A stretch of 27,677 bases of DNA from the NCBI GenBank assembly GCA_048883405.1, contig JBHLQS010000018.1, forward strand, positions 1-27,677, read 5' to 3'. Below, one piece after another: positions 1 through 8,221 of the stretch (positions are counted from its first letter, which is position 1; every line of letters starts with the position of its first letter). This DNA comes from SMTZ1-83 sp048883405. Lineage in GTDB: Archaea > Asgardarchaeota > Thorarchaeia > Thorarchaeales > Thorarchaeaceae. The position numbers and the translations under genes are program-made. The notes under the pieces were generated by a model. That model was not told where the DNA came from. It ran no database searches and worked only from the letters and a program-made list of their open reading frames with translations.

Positions 1-326
1 ACACCTCTTTGTAGTGATGAAATATCGGATCGAAGATTCTCCAGCTTTCGAAGAAGCGCGTCAAATCCTGCCACGGCCTCTCCTGCTTCAAGCGGACTCT
101 CGCGTCCCTCCGGGATCTCCATACCCTCGACAAATTCCAATGCCACCGCTGCAGCAGAAAGAAGATCATCACTGGAATCCACCGGCATCATGACTGGTTC
201 AGAATCATCCAATCCTTGTGCCATTCCCTGAATATGTACATCATCCATTGAAGCTTCTTTCAGCGATTCTTGGAGCTTCGCCTTTTCCTCATCCGTTAAC
301 TTCTCGTCGTCAGGAGACATATCCAT
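1..326 (-). CDS. Hypothetical acidic protein, N-terminal part (cut by left edge)
   Basis: The minus strand is open from an ATG at 326 to the left edge, giving about 108 residues without a stop. The product begins MDMSPDDEKLTDEEKAK and is rich in Asp, Glu and Met, with a probable amphipathic helix near the cut end (ALLRKLENLRSDI). GAGGG lies directly before the first ATG (327-331) and 6 nt before a second in-frame ATG at 320, so the second is the better start by spacing. A TATA-like TTATA lies at about 366-375 on the same strand. I do not recognise the family and the C-terminus is missing. It is transcribed away from its right-hand neighbour, the small membrane protein at 744. Confidence 0.6.
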   Translation of the reverse strand, partial: MDMSPDDEKLTDEEKAKLQESLKEASMDDVHIQGMAQGLDDSEPVMMPVDSSDDLLSAAAVALEFVEGMEIPEGRESPLEAGEAVAGFDALLRKLENLRSDISSLQRG

Positions 327-743
327 CCCTCAGTGGCCGAGCAAATGATATGAGCAATATGTCAGGTATAAGGTTTGTGAGAACGTACTCGGAGAACGGA
401 TGAGGTTTTCCAGCAGGATTCTCGAGGAGGCCGAACTGGAAACCAGAACTCACAGAATAGAGGTTTCGCACAAGCCCCCAACTCTCCGGAAACAACCATG
501 CTTGAGCATAGCACGCCAGGCCATTGTCTTTCTGAAACTGCCCACTCCAAATCCAAGAGGACACTTGGTCTTCTGGGAGTGAAGCAAAAACACTCTTGTA
601 TCCTACACTAACGCCCCGTAGAGGGCTTGAGTCCTATCTGAGGAGCACAACCAAATCCTGCTCATCATTCTTTCCACCAACTCATATCTGGTTCAGCTCA
701 ATGTTTATCTCGACATGACTCATACTGAGATTAGCGAGAACTA
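327..743. other. Gene-free intergenic region
   Basis: This 417-base stretch lies between divergent genes. Short open frames occur on both strands (for example 400-582 plus and 310-564 minus), but none gives a recognisable protein or has a convincing ribosome site. I found no tRNA-like T-arm, no direct repeat array and no strong hairpin. A TATA-like TTTATCTC at 702-709 could serve the gene starting at 744, and TTATA near 370 on the minus strand could serve the leftward gene. Confidence 0.5.
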
Positions 744-1016
744 ATGGATAATGAGGATTCAGAAGATTCAGGAACGCCTCTGAATGATCTCAGTCTACTG
801 AGGGACAGGCTTGTCCAACTTGGTATCGTGCTTGAAATCATTGCATCTGTTTTCATGTATCTGGGAACATCGGCCACCTACCGCGCCGGCATGATTCTTC
901 TGCTGGCTGGTGTATTTGTACTCCTCATTGGGCTGGCAAGATACGTATCAAAAAGGATGTCGGATTCTGACACTTGGTGGGTCATCAAGTTGGGACCGAC
1001 AGCAAGACCAAACTAG
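744..1016 (+). CDS. Small two-helix membrane protein
   Basis: A 90-residue protein with an acidic N-terminus (MDNEDSEDSG), then two hydrophobic helices at about residues 25-44 (LGIVLEIIASVFMYLG) and 48-67 (GMILLLAGVFVLLIGLARYV), followed by a short basic tail. This predicts a hairpin in the membrane with a charged head. I do not recognise a family. It starts at ATG 744 with a possible TATA element (TTTATCTC, 702-709) about 38 nt upstream and no clear Shine-Dalgarno site. It is not obviously in an operon, since 238 bases separate it from the next gene. Codon use and hydrophobic pattern make it a likely real gene, but its role is unknown. Confidence 0.6.
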   Translation: MDNEDSEDSGTPLNDLSLLRDRLVQLGIVLEIIASVFMYLGTSATYRAGMILLLAGVFVLLIGLARYVSKRMSDSDTWWVIKLGPTARPN

Positions 1017-1254
1017 ATAAGAGCTACTGAGCAGACTGTCGTTCGCCGAAGGCATAACAATGGTATGCTCTATTCACGAACAGAGAGTAAGCTGTCGGTG
1101 TGGAAGAAACCAAGCAGAATGTGCCCTCCTTGAGTAATCAAGGCAGCTATGGCAAACCATCTACGTTTACCTAGAATTGTGAGAATGTCCCTCTTTGTTG
1201 CCTATTTCGCTTCAAAGCCTATGGCTGGGCTTTTCCTCACTAGACTAATGCTGG

Positions 1255-2523
1255 TTGAATGAAAGCGCTTATGAGAATCGATTGAATCTCCCAAGACTGA
1301 TGAGAAAAAAATCTCGGCCCCTTAGAGGAATGACAGTAGCAGTGCTTGGATTCAATGCAAGGCCAATTGCTTGCTCGGCAATGAAGGCTGGAGCCAGAGT
1401 CATTGTATCTGATTACTGGGGCGATGAAGACCTAGAAAGCTGCGCATCAAAATGGATTGCCATCCTAGAGTCTGTACCTGGCAAGAGACAGAGGGCACCC
1501 TTGGAAAAGCGAGTTCATGTTAGCTTGGTTGAGAACCTGTTGGATTCTATTGATAATGAGGAAATCGACCACCTTTTCGTTGGGAGCGGCTTCGATGATA
1601 ACACCAAATCACTGGCGGAATTGGAGAAGAAGATGCCTATTACTGGCAACTCGACTGCGCAGATGCAAAGAGCGCGAAATAGACCGACAGTTGAAAAACT
1701 AGCTGAGAGCTACGGGCTTGAAATCCCCATGAGTTGCCGGGCAAGAACATTGGATGAAGCTTACATGAGATGTGATGAGGTGGGATATCCTTGTGTAATT
1801 CGTCCTCCCTCAACTGGGGGCGGAAGCGGAATATCTCTAGTCACCGATTCAAGTCAGGTTGAAGCAGCATGCTGGAGGCTAGAAGCTGAGATAGAGGTTC
1901 CTGAGGTAATTGTCCAGCAATACATCTCTGGTATTGACGGATCCGCATGTATTCTTTCAACGGGCAATAAGGCAACTGTTCTGTCAGTACAGGGCCAGCT
2001 GATTGGAATGCCATCAGCGGGGAGGAATTGCGATTTTGTCTATTCTGGAAATTACATGCCTATGCGTCTTCCCAAGAACTTGAAACATCTAATCATTGAA
2101 AGTAGCAAGTCATTTGGCACAGATCTTCACCTCTCCGGCACAAACGGAATTGACTTTGTTGTGGATAAGAAAGGACGTGTCTGGTTTCTAGAAATCAATC
2201 CAAGGTTTCAAGGAACACTGGAAATGCTGGAACTAGGAGGGAGCATTTCTGTGACTGAATTGCACGCTGATGCATGCAGTGGGATTCTGCCATCAGAGCT
2301 GCCTTCATTCATGCCATCGACGAAGCTAGTGATTTTCGCTCGACGAAGCGGAAGGGTTCCTGATTTAAGAGAATTCAACAACACGGTGGACCGCACGCCT
2401 GAAGGAGTGCTTGTAGAAAGGGGTGATCCTGTGTGTACTGTCATTGAGACCTCCTCCACTCTGCAAGATTGTTATAATTGCGTCATATCGACCTCGAATG
2501 CAATACAGAGGGAAATCGAGTGA
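1255..2523 (+). CDS. ATP-grasp family carboxylate-amine ligase
   Basis: The protein has an N-terminal Rossmann-like pre-ATP-grasp region (TVAVLGFNARPIACSAMKAG, residues 27-46) followed by an ATP-grasp fold. The glycine-rich nucleotide loop is RPPSTGGGSG (183-192) and the metal/catalytic strand is FLEINPRFQG (311-320), as in carbamoyl-phosphate-synthase-like and PurK/biotin-carboxylase-like ligases. Such enzymes join a carboxylate to an amine through an acyl phosphate. The substrate cannot be read from sequence. The longest frame starts at TTG 1255; ATG at 1300 or ATG at 1330 are alternatives. The conserved core begins just after ATG 1330, but AGAGGA touches that codon, which is too close. No biosynthetic partner gene adjoins it, so it appears to be a stand-alone gene. 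Confidence 0.8.
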   Translation: MNESAYENRLNLPRLMRKKSRPLRGMTVAVLGFNARPIACSAMKAGARVIVSDYWGDEDLESCASKWIAILESVPGKRQRAPLEKRVHVSLVENLLDSIDNEEIDHLFVGSGFDDNTKSLAELEKKMPITGNSTAQMQRARNRPTVEKLAESYGLEIPMSCRARTLDEAYMRCDEVGYPCVIRPPSTGGGSGISLVTDSSQVEAACWRLEAEIEVPEVIVQQYISGIDGSACILSTGNKATVLSVQGQLIGMPSAGRNCDFVYSGNYMPMRLPKNLKHLIIESSKSFGTDLHLSGTNGIDFVVDKKGRVWFLEINPRFQGTLEMLELGGSISVTELHADACSGILPSELPSFMPSTKLVIFARRSGRVPDLREFNNTVDRTPEGVLVERGDPVCTVIETSSTLQDCYNCVISTSNAIQREIE

Positions 2524-2620
2524 TTCGTCTTTGATGGAATGCACAGAAGGAGACTCAGCAAATGTATATCTGGACTCATGCACACTTGATATTCTGTAGA
2601 GGAGCCAGAAGGTTAGCCTC

Positions 2621-3688
2621 ATGAGAGTATGTCCGAAGTGCAACAAATCAAATCTGCCTACACGCAAATACTGCATTCGCTGCGGCGCATCCCTCATAGT
2701 GCCGCCTAAGAAACGGGCAGTTGTTGATGATTCACCCAAGCCTGAAGTCCCCGAGCTTGGCCGTGTGACCACAGGTGAGGATATGGCTCGCCAAGCAACT
2801 GAGTCAGCTGCTCCGCCCTCGACAACAGACGACAAATGGGTCAAGCCGAGCGAAGTTTCTCGTGATCGAGTACGAACCGCACCAGGAGCCCATCGAAAGT
2901 CTGAGCTGGAGAAGGCCCGTGAGGCGTTTGCTAAAGCGGAGGATGTAGGAATAGACGAAGAGGGTACAGGAGTGATAGAGACTCGTATGCTTCGCGCAAG
3001 CGAGGTTAGAGAGCTACTTGAAGCCACTCAGGCGGTTGCAGATGCCCCTGCTCCAATGATGATGGAGGGCTCCGAATCCTTGACTCCTGAAGAAATGGAA
3101 CTTATGCAACCCACAATGCCGAAGGCTGAATCACTTGAGGAGCAGATACTCGGAAGTCATTCCGCTTTTGTTGCTTCGGAAGAACCAGAGAGTCCGGCAC
3201 CTGAGAAGACTCTTGACACCGAGGTTTCCAAAGGGTTTAGTTCTTCAAGATATGAAGAGGAAGATGGAGAGATTGATTTTAGACTGCCTGAGGATATGCC
3301 TACAGTAACTGCAGAAACATTAGCACCTAAGCCCGCTCCGGCCACGGCTCCACCCACTCCTGCTCCGACACCAACACCAGCTGCTGCACCAACACAGGTA
3401 GAGCCAACAACTGCTGTGTCGTCGGGAGAAGATGAGCTTGACTATGTAACCATCTGTCATAAATGTGGAGAACCGACGAATATCGACCAGTTCGAGTATC
3501 CAGCAGAGGTCTATAGCGCAATGGGCGCTGCTCGTCTAAAGCAGGCTCGTTTCTATGTCGTACAGGGCAAACCGGACCAAGCCATGCAGAGCCTTCGGAT
3601 AGCAAGGAACCTCTACAAGAAGGCTGGTGATGAAACCGGACTCCATGAGACCAAGAAACTCATTGATTCTCTTGCAAGAGAGGGTTAG
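2621..3688 (+). CDS. Zinc-ribbon protein with Pro/Ala linker and C-terminal helical repeat
   Basis: 355 residues. The N-terminus is a classical zinc ribbon with Cys4, Cys7, Cys18 and Cys21 (CPKC and CIRC). A long acidic, low-complexity middle follows, including a Pro/Ala/Thr linker at about residues 230-262. The C-terminal ~80 residues begin with CHKCG, half of a second zinc site, and continue as two or three amphipathic helices resembling a TPR unit (ARLKQARFYVVQGKPDQAMQ). This layout suggests an adaptor that binds a partner through both ends. I cannot assign a pathway. A TATA-like GTATATC lies at about 2561-2567. The stop codon overlaps the stop of the convergent TIM-barrel gene by 3 bases. 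Confidence 0.7.
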   Translation: MRVCPKCNKSNLPTRKYCIRCGASLIVPPKKRAVVDDSPKPEVPELGRVTTGEDMARQATESAAPPSTTDDKWVKPSEVSRDRVRTAPGAHRKSELEKAREAFAKAEDVGIDEEGTGVIETRMLRASEVRELLEATQAVADAPAPMMMEGSESLTPEEMELMQPTMPKAESLEEQILGSHSAFVASEEPESPAPEKTLDTEVSKGFSSSRYEEEDGEIDFRLPEDMPTVTAETLAPKPAPATAPPTPAPTPTPAAAPTQVEPTTAVSSGEDELDYVTICHKCGEPTNIDQFEYPAEVYSAMGAARLKQARFYVVQGKPDQAMQSLRIARNLYKKAGDETGLHETKKLIDSLAREG

Positions 3689-4551
3689 GCTTCCAACCAG
3701 AGCTGCGTGAACTTGTTCCGTTCATCAATAAAATTCTCTGGGTCCTTACACATCATGAGGAACTTGCCCGAATAGCCTCCTTCCTTCAATTCTCGGAATA
3801 TTGGCTGGAATTCTATTTCTCCTTCTCCAATCGGAAGGTGCTCATCATATTGTCTAGCAATAACCAAGAGCTCTTCGTGTGCCACTTCTCTCTTGCGTCT
3901 AAGGTCTCTTACCTTGTCAACCATTCGCGTGCCGTGATTGTCATGCACATTCACTACAGCAATGTGCTCATAGAATGACTGGATCACATCCAGTGCTCGA
4001 TTCCTGGTGGCCATTATTTGTCCGTGTCCTAGATCGAGCGCGATTTTCATGTCAGGGCATCTCTCAAACAAAAGCGTAAGCTCAGTGTAATAGAGGCCAA
4101 GAGTTTCTACGGCAAGCTGGATGCCGCTTTCCTTCGCAGTATCACACAGGAGCGGCACCCACTCTAGAAATGCATCTATCTCCTCATCATTGTAGAATAG
4201 CGTGGATAATGCAGAATGCGTGGTGACTAGTTCAGCGCCAATCTCAGCACCAACATCGATGTAGGGCACTATCTCTCTGGGGAAATCCATGGGCCTCCAA
4301 CATGGGTCGCTTGGAAGATGCAGAGTCGGCACGACACCTGCCTCCTCTAGAATTCTTCTTACCTCTCTGAAATTCAGGCTGTAGTTCAGGTCCATTCGCA
4401 AATCAATGAAGTCGGGATTATGCAAGATACCCTTCTTCACCTGATCTATGTGTCTAGCGAAAGTGCCAATTTCCATGGAAGTCCACACAATCGATTCAAA
4501 GCGGCTGGCTTTTGTTAGTTTTGGTTCAACGGTTTCGAAGCTCTTCTCCAA
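3685..4551 (-). CDS. Sugar phosphate isomerase/epimerase-like TIM barrel (AP endonuclease 2 family)
   Basis: 288 residues with the strand-end signatures of the xylose-isomerase-like/AP endonuclease family 2 barrel: DFIDLRMD (strand 2), TLHLPSD, LVTTHSA, LAVETLG (metal-binding Glu), IALDLGHGQ (Asp/His), VVNVHDNHG (His) and LPIGEGEIEF (Glu). These residues form the divalent-metal site used by sugar isomerases, epimerases and endonuclease IV. The length and the GEGEIEF motif fit the isomerase/epimerase branch better than the DNA-repair branch, but the substrate is unknown. The start is TTG 4551; ATG 4476 is a shorter alternative that would cut into the first strand. A TATA-like AATAAATATG lies at 4563-4572 (minus). 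It is monocistronic and convergent with the zinc-ribbon gene. Confidence 0.8.
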   Translation of the reverse strand: MEKSFETVEPKLTKASRFESIVWTSMEIGTFARHIDQVKKGILHNPDFIDLRMDLNYSLNFREVRRILEEAGVVPTLHLPSDPCWRPMDFPREIVPYIDVGAEIGAELVTTHSALSTLFYNDEEIDAFLEWVPLLCDTAKESGIQLAVETLGLYYTELTLLFERCPDMKIALDLGHGQIMATRNRALDVIQSFYEHIAVVNVHDNHGTRMVDKVRDLRRKREVAHEELLVIARQYDEHLPIGEGEIEFQPIFRELKEGGYSGKFLMMCKDPENFIDERNKFTQLWLEA

Positions 4552-4631
4552 AGCAAATTAGTCATATTTATTGCTCAGGGAAGCATAATCCCATCGAGCT
4601 GCGTAAGCGTTATATGACTCAATGAAGTCGT

Positions 4632-4643
4632 TTCATAAATAGG
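4632..4643 (+). promoter_or_regulatory. TATA-type promoter for small GTPase 1
   Basis: TTCATAAATAGG is an archaeal TATA-like element whose centre is about 30 nt before the proposed CTG start at 4667. This predicts a very short leader. A second A/T-rich candidate, GTTATATGA, lies at about 4608-4616. Confidence 0.45.
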
Positions 4644-4666
4644 CCTAGCCGTGGAGTGTAACAGAC

Positions 4667-5203
4667 CTGCCTGAAAACATCTCATACCTGTTTAAGCTTG
4701 TTTTTCTCGGTGAGGGAGCAGTGGGTAAAACAAGTCTAGTCGGCAGATATGTCTATGACTCATTTGAAGGCGATTACCTAGCCACAATCGGCACAGACAT
4801 TCATGTCAAGACCGTTCAGGTTGACGAAACCATGGTCAAGCTAGTTGTCTGGGATATAGCTGGCCAGGATGATTTCGCTCAGCTTCGAAAGGCCTACTAT
4901 CAGAATGCTTCAGGGTCATTTTTCGTCTTTGACTGCACACGTCCAGAAACACTCGAGAGAATTGGGGAGTGGGTCGAAGCATTATACGGCGTGACAAAGA
5001 CAATCCCATTAGTGCTTGTTGAGAACAAGATTGACCTAGAATGCAAGATTGATTCTGCAGAAATCGAGAAGATAGTCAAGAAATATGGATTTACACATGT
5101 CCGCACCAGTGCGAAAGAAGACACAAATGTCGAAGAGGCATTCATACAAATGACGCGAGAAATTCTGGAGAAGACAAAGGCCAAAGGTTCAACTCCATTA
5201 TGA
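4667..5203 (+). CDS. Ras/Rab-like small GTPase 1 (probable CTG start)
   Basis: A small GTPase with all G motifs: G1 GEGAVGKT (residues 15-22), switch I ATIGTD (39-44), G3 WDIAGQ (62-67), G4 NKID (120-123) and G5 TSAK (147-150), giving 178 residues from CTG 4667. The only canonical start in frame before the switch regions, GTG 4721, lies inside the P-loop and would delete its first glycines and strand 1, so translation must begin upstream. Between the in-frame stop at 4646-4648 and 4721 there is no ATG, GTG or TTG. CTG 4667 gives an N-terminus matching its neighbour in length, with GGAG at 4653-4656. It has no C-terminal cysteine for prenylation. It is a tandem paralogue of the next gene. The G3 motif is of Ras/Rab type. 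The effector is unknown. Confidence 0.85.
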   Translation: MPENISYLFKLVFLGEGAVGKTSLVGRYVYDSFEGDYLATIGTDIHVKTVQVDETMVKLVVWDIAGQDDFAQLRKAYYQNASGSFFVFDCTRPETLERIGEWVEALYGVTKTIPLVLVENKIDLECKIDSAEIEKIVKKYGFTHVRTSAKEDTNVEEAFIQMTREILEKTKAKGSTPL

Positions 5204-5264
5204 CACTGTATCCATGCGGAAAGTTAACATATGAAATGTATAGTATTCAACGGGGAGTGCCAGA

Positions 5265-5777
5265 GTGAGTGAACCTGACTTTGTCTACAAAATTGTGTTC
5301 CTTGGGGAGTCTGGAGTTGGAAAGACTTCTCTGGTTCAAAGATTCGTATATGACAGTCTAAGTCCAGAGATGGCTCAAACCATTGGAGCCGTTCTACATG
5401 TGAAGACTATTACACTTGATGATACCAACTACAAGCTAATTGTATGGGATCTCGGTGGCCAAGAGTCCTTCAGGCAACTACGCGAGCAATTCTGCACCAA
5501 TGCGAGCGGAGCCTTCTTTGTCTTTGATCGTGGTCGCCCAGAAACCCTTGGAACCATGGATACCTGGCTTGAGTCGCTTTACTCCTCGGCAGGGAAGGTC
5601 CCAACAACGGTCGTTGAGAACAAGATTGACCTCGACCCAGTATTTAGCCAAAGTGATATTCAATCCGAGATTGACAAACGTGGCTTGAAACTCATGCAGA
5701 CAAGCGCAACTGAAAGCCTGAATGTGGACCAGACATTTGAGGACCTGGTAAGGACTATCCGAGGACTGAAGTCCTAG
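5265..5777 (+). CDS. Ras-superfamily small GTPase 2 with Arf-like DLGGQ motif
   Basis: 170 residues starting at GTG 5265, with GGGGAG (5252-5257) 7 nt upstream. Motifs: G1 GESGVGKT (14-21), switch I QTIGAV, G3 WDLGGQ (61-66), G4 NKID (119-122), G5 TSATE (146-150). The sequence is clearly a tandem paralogue of the preceding GTPase (shared NASG-FFVFD, RPETL and VENKIDL blocks), yet its G3 motif has the Gly-Gly of Arf/SRbeta-type GTPases instead of Ala-Gly. There is no lipidation cysteine or amphipathic Arf N-helix. It presumably cycles between GTP and GDP forms and may share partners with GTPase 1. Its stop overlaps the stop of the convergent phoU gene. Confidence 0.9.
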   Translation: MSEPDFVYKIVFLGESGVGKTSLVQRFVYDSLSPEMAQTIGAVLHVKTITLDDTNYKLIVWDLGGQESFRQLREQFCTNASGAFFVFDRGRPETLGTMDTWLESLYSSAGKVPTTVVENKIDLDPVFSQSDIQSEIDKRGLKLMQTSATESLNVDQTFEDLVRTIRGLKS

Positions 5778-6460
5778 TGTGGGGCATCGGAAGCACTGCC
5801 TTTGTAAGCCAGACCTAGCTTTTTCTTCTCTCCTGTTACCATGTACACGGCTCGTTCTGCTATGGCAAATGCTTGATCAGCTGCCCGTTCGCAATACCGG
5901 CCAACGATTACATAGAACATCGCCATCGTTGTGATGTCCTTTCGTTTTCTGAGATATTCAGCAATTTCCTCAAACATCTCAGAGGTTTCCCGATCACTGT
6001 CAGCCTCCATTTTTTCCAGGTCGTCGATATCGGAGAGGTCATTCTCCAAGACTCCCTTCATTGCTATCTCAAGGGTCTTATTTGCCAAATCAGCCACATA
6101 GGGCAGCGATTCAAGCTCTTTGAAGTGCTCCATGCCTTCACACAGCTTGACTATATGTGCAATCTTGTAGGCGTACCTACCGACGCGGTGAAGATGGTGC
6201 GCTACTTGTAGATACGTAGCAAGTCTTCGTAGGTCAGAAGCGACAGGCTGTCTTCGTGCGATGGTTTCGAAAACGTTAGCTTCAACTCTCCCAGAAAGGT
6301 CCTCCATTGTCTGAGACTCCTCTTTGACCTCGGATGCCATATCTTGGTCTAGAAGCTCAAACGCTTTCATTGACTTCATGAACGCTCCTGTCGAGAGTTC
6401 ATATAGTTCTCTCAGCCTGTTGCAAATCTCTTCAATGTGAATCTCGAGTTGTTTGTGCAT
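5774..6460 (-). CDS. phoU: PhoU phosphate-transport regulator
   Basis: About 228 residues, nearly all helical, with the two tandem PhoU three-helix bundles. Visible signatures are the first-repeat block RRQPVASDLRRLATYL...HLHRVGRYAYKIA and the second-repeat block TTMAMFYVIVGRYCERAADQAFAIAE, carrying the Glu/Asp residues that bind metal clusters in the family. PhoU restrains the Pst importer when phosphate is plentiful. It is the last gene of the pst operon. A GTG at 6469 directly follows the pstB stop, but GGTGA at 6466-6470 sits 5 nt before ATG 6460, so the ATG is the better start and the ribosome site overlaps the pstB stop codon, implying translational coupling. Confidence 0.93.
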   Translation of the reverse strand: MHKQLEIHIEEICNRLRELYELSTGAFMKSMKAFELLDQDMASEVKEESQTMEDLSGRVEANVFETIARRQPVASDLRRLATYLQVAHHLHRVGRYAYKIAHIVKLCEGMEHFKELESLPYVADLANKTLEIAMKGVLENDLSDIDDLEKMEADSDRETSEMFEEIAEYLRKRKDITTMAMFYVIVGRYCERAADQAFAIAERAVYMVTGEKKKLGLAYKGSASDAPH

Positions 6461-6465
6461 ACCGC

Positions 6466-6470
6466 TCACC
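6466..6470 (-). promoter_or_regulatory. Ribosome binding site fixing the phoU start
   Basis: GGTGA on the minus strand, overlapping the pstB stop and spaced 5 nt from ATG 6460. It supports that ATG over the upstream GTG at 6469, which would lie on top of the site. Confidence 0.5.
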
Positions 6471-7243
6471 TATCCAATCCTCCCAGTGATAAATGCCTCC
6501 GTCCTTTCATCTGATGGTACTTCAGCTATCCTCCTGGTCTTGTCGAATTCTACGAGCTCACCCAGGTATAGGAATGCCGCTTGGTCTGATACTCTGAACG
6601 CCTGCTGAACATTATGAGTGACCATTATAATTGTGTAGTCTTGTTTCAGCTGAACAATTAATTCCTCTATCTTGCCCGCACTAATAGGATCAAGTGATGA
6701 AACGGGCTCATCCATGAGCAACACGGGAGGATCAACGGAGAGGGCTCTGGCAATGCAGAGACGCTGTTGTTGTCCCCCAGAGAGATTAGGGGCTGGCTCT
6801 TCAAGGCTGTCTTTTACTTCATCCCAGAGAGCTGCCTTTCTCAAAGATTGTTCCACGAGCTTTTCGAGGTCATCCTCATCCTTCATCCCATGGAGCTTTG
6901 GTCCGTATGTTACGTTCTCTCGCACACTCATTGGAAACGGATTGGGGCGTTGAAAGACCATGCCGACGCGACGTCTCAGTTCGTACACATCTGAATCCGG
7001 GGCGTAGATATTCCCCCCCTCAAGGAGAACTTCACCGCTCATTCTGAAACTCCCAATTGTGTCATTCAATCGATTAAGACTTCTGAGGAAAGTTGACTTT
7101 CCACATCCGCTAGGACCCATCACCGCAGTTACCGAATTGTCCTCGAAGTAGCAGCTGATATCCTTGAGAATCTTCTTCCTTCCAAACCATGTTGAGAGGT
7201 TTCTGACTTCTATCTTGTATTGTGGTGTCATCAGTTTAGACAA
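6470..7243 (-). CDS. pstB: Phosphate ABC transporter ATP-binding protein PstB
   Basis: 257 residues with a complete ABC ATPase set: Walker A GPSGCGKST (43-51), Q-loop FQRPNPFP with the PNPFP typical of PstB, signature LSGGQQQR (154-161), Walker B LLMDEP (175-180), D-loop SSLD and switch histidine in VTHN. It powers phosphate import through PstC-PstA. The longest frame starts at TTG 7243, but GGAGGA touches that codon; ATG 7231, 13 nt after GGAGG and just past the pstA stop, is an alternative that removes four residues. Either way it is translationally coupled to pstA. Length is normal for the family. Confidence 0.96.
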   Translation of the reverse strand: MSKLMTPQYKIEVRNLSTWFGRKKILKDISCYFEDNSVTAVMGPSGCGKSTFLRSLNRLNDTIGSFRMSGEVLLEGGNIYAPDSDVYELRRRVGMVFQRPNPFPMSVRENVTYGPKLHGMKDEDDLEKLVEQSLRKAALWDEVKDSLEEPAPNLSGGQQQRLCIARALSVDPPVLLMDEPVSSLDPISAGKIEELIVQLKQDYTIIMVTHNVQQAFRVSDQAAFLYLGELVEFDKTRRIAEVPSDERTEAFITGRIG

Positions 7244-8213
7244 TCCTCCGTGTCAGTTTTCGAAGAATTATATTTGCTATGATGTCGACTGCCAGAACCA
7301 TAAGCAAGAGGACCAGTGCGGCTCCATGAGCCTTGGCCTGCAGGTATTCCCTTGGATCAGTTATGTAAGACCAGACAGTGTAAGGTAGGGAAGCGACCCA
7401 AGAACCACCTCCGGTGACACTTGTTGGAACACCAAGAGAGTTGCCAGCTGTGAAAATCAAAGGTGCTGTTTCACCCATTACACGTCCAACCGCCAACAGG
7501 ACTCCTGTGATAATTCCAGGAATTGCTGCACGAATAGTCACATTCCATGTAGTGGTCCACTTTGTTGCCCCCAGCGCCAAAGACGCTTCTCTTAGTGCCA
7601 TTGGTACCTGTTTGAGCGCTTCCTGAGTTGTCCGTAGAACTGTAGGTATCATCATGAAAGCAAGGGTGAATCCCCCAGCTATGAGGCCCATTCCAATATG
7701 GAGGAAGTCAGCAATAAAGGCGAATCCGAAGGCACCGAAGACAATCGATGGAATCCCGGCCAAAACATCTGCAGCAAACTCAATGGCATTGGTGACCGTA
7801 CCAGGTCGTGCGTATTCGGTGATGTATACTGCTCCTAGCACACTGAGAGGAATTCCAACCATGCATGCAACGACCATCAGCAGGATAGTTCCAGCGATTG
7901 CATTTCTAATGCCACCTTCAAGTCCCGGTCCCGGAAATGTACCGAAGAACTCCAAGCCCTGCCCTGGTCCTGATCCGAAAACTTCAGTGATTCCCACAGA
8001 CAGGACCTCAAAGAGGACCATGAAGAAAGGTAACACTATAACGACAACGCAAACTCCAAGTAGTATCTTGAACATGAAGTCTGCAAATGTTCTCTTGGAA
8101 CTCGCCTGCAACTTGAGATAGCGCAACAGTAATGTGAGTTTGCCATCAGCTATAGGCACAACTGCATTCTCTTTGTATCGCTGTTCTTCAGAGATGGTCG
8201 ATTGTCTTGTCAT
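7236..8213 (-). CDS. pstA: Phosphate ABC transporter permease PstA
   Basis: An inner permease subunit with about six transmembrane helices and the cytoplasmic EAA loop that docks the ATPase (ALREASLALGATKWTTTWNV). The closing VGRVMGETAPLIFTAGN is typical of PstA. It has a 40-50 residue charged N-terminal tail before helix 1. An in-frame ATG at 8252 would overlap pstC by 31 bases and lacks a ribosome site, whereas ATG 8213 has GGTGA at 8222-8226, 8 nt upstream and overlapping the pstC stop. I therefore choose 8213 (325 residues). It pairs with PstC to form the channel. Confidence 0.95.
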   Translation of the reverse strand: MTRQSTISEEQRYKENAVVPIADGKLTLLLRYLKLQASSKRTFADFMFKILLGVCVVVIVLPFFMVLFEVLSVGITEVFGSGPGQGLEFFGTFPGPGLEGGIRNAIAGTILLMVVACMVGIPLSVLGAVYITEYARPGTVTNAIEFAADVLAGIPSIVFGAFGFAFIADFLHIGMGLIAGGFTLAFMMIPTVLRTTQEALKQVPMALREASLALGATKWTTTWNVTIRAAIPGIITGVLLAVGRVMGETAPLIFTAGNSLGVPTSVTGGGSWVASLPYTVWSYITDPREYLQAKAHGAALVLLLMVLAVDIIANIILRKLTRRIV

Positions 8214-8221
8214 GTGAATCT

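Noticed and set aside
310..564. Minus-strand open frame of 84 codons in the left intergenic region
   Set aside because: No ribosome site or family resemblance; it overlaps the start of the better-supported partial gene at 326 in another frame.
400..582. Plus-strand open frame of 60 codons in the left intergenic region
   Set aside because: Composition is mixed, and no domain or promoter supports it; a small gene cannot be excluded but is not supported.
327..1254. Possible tRNA or structured RNA in the left non-coding stretches
   Set aside because: I found no GGTTCGAATCC-like T-arm with a matching acceptor stem, and no strong long hairpin.
2365..3027. Minus-strand open frame of 220 codons across the ATP-grasp and zinc-ribbon genes
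   Set aside because: It spans two well-supported genes and their gap, gives a Ser/Arg-rich product and no recognisable domain.
4721..4723. GTG as start of small GTPase 1
   Set aside because: It lies within the P-loop at the valine of GEGAVGKT, so a protein starting there could not bind nucleotide normally.
7654..8121. Plus-strand open frame of 155 codons opposite pstA
   Set aside because: It is a shadow of the permease gene; composition rich in Pro, Thr and Ala without any motif.
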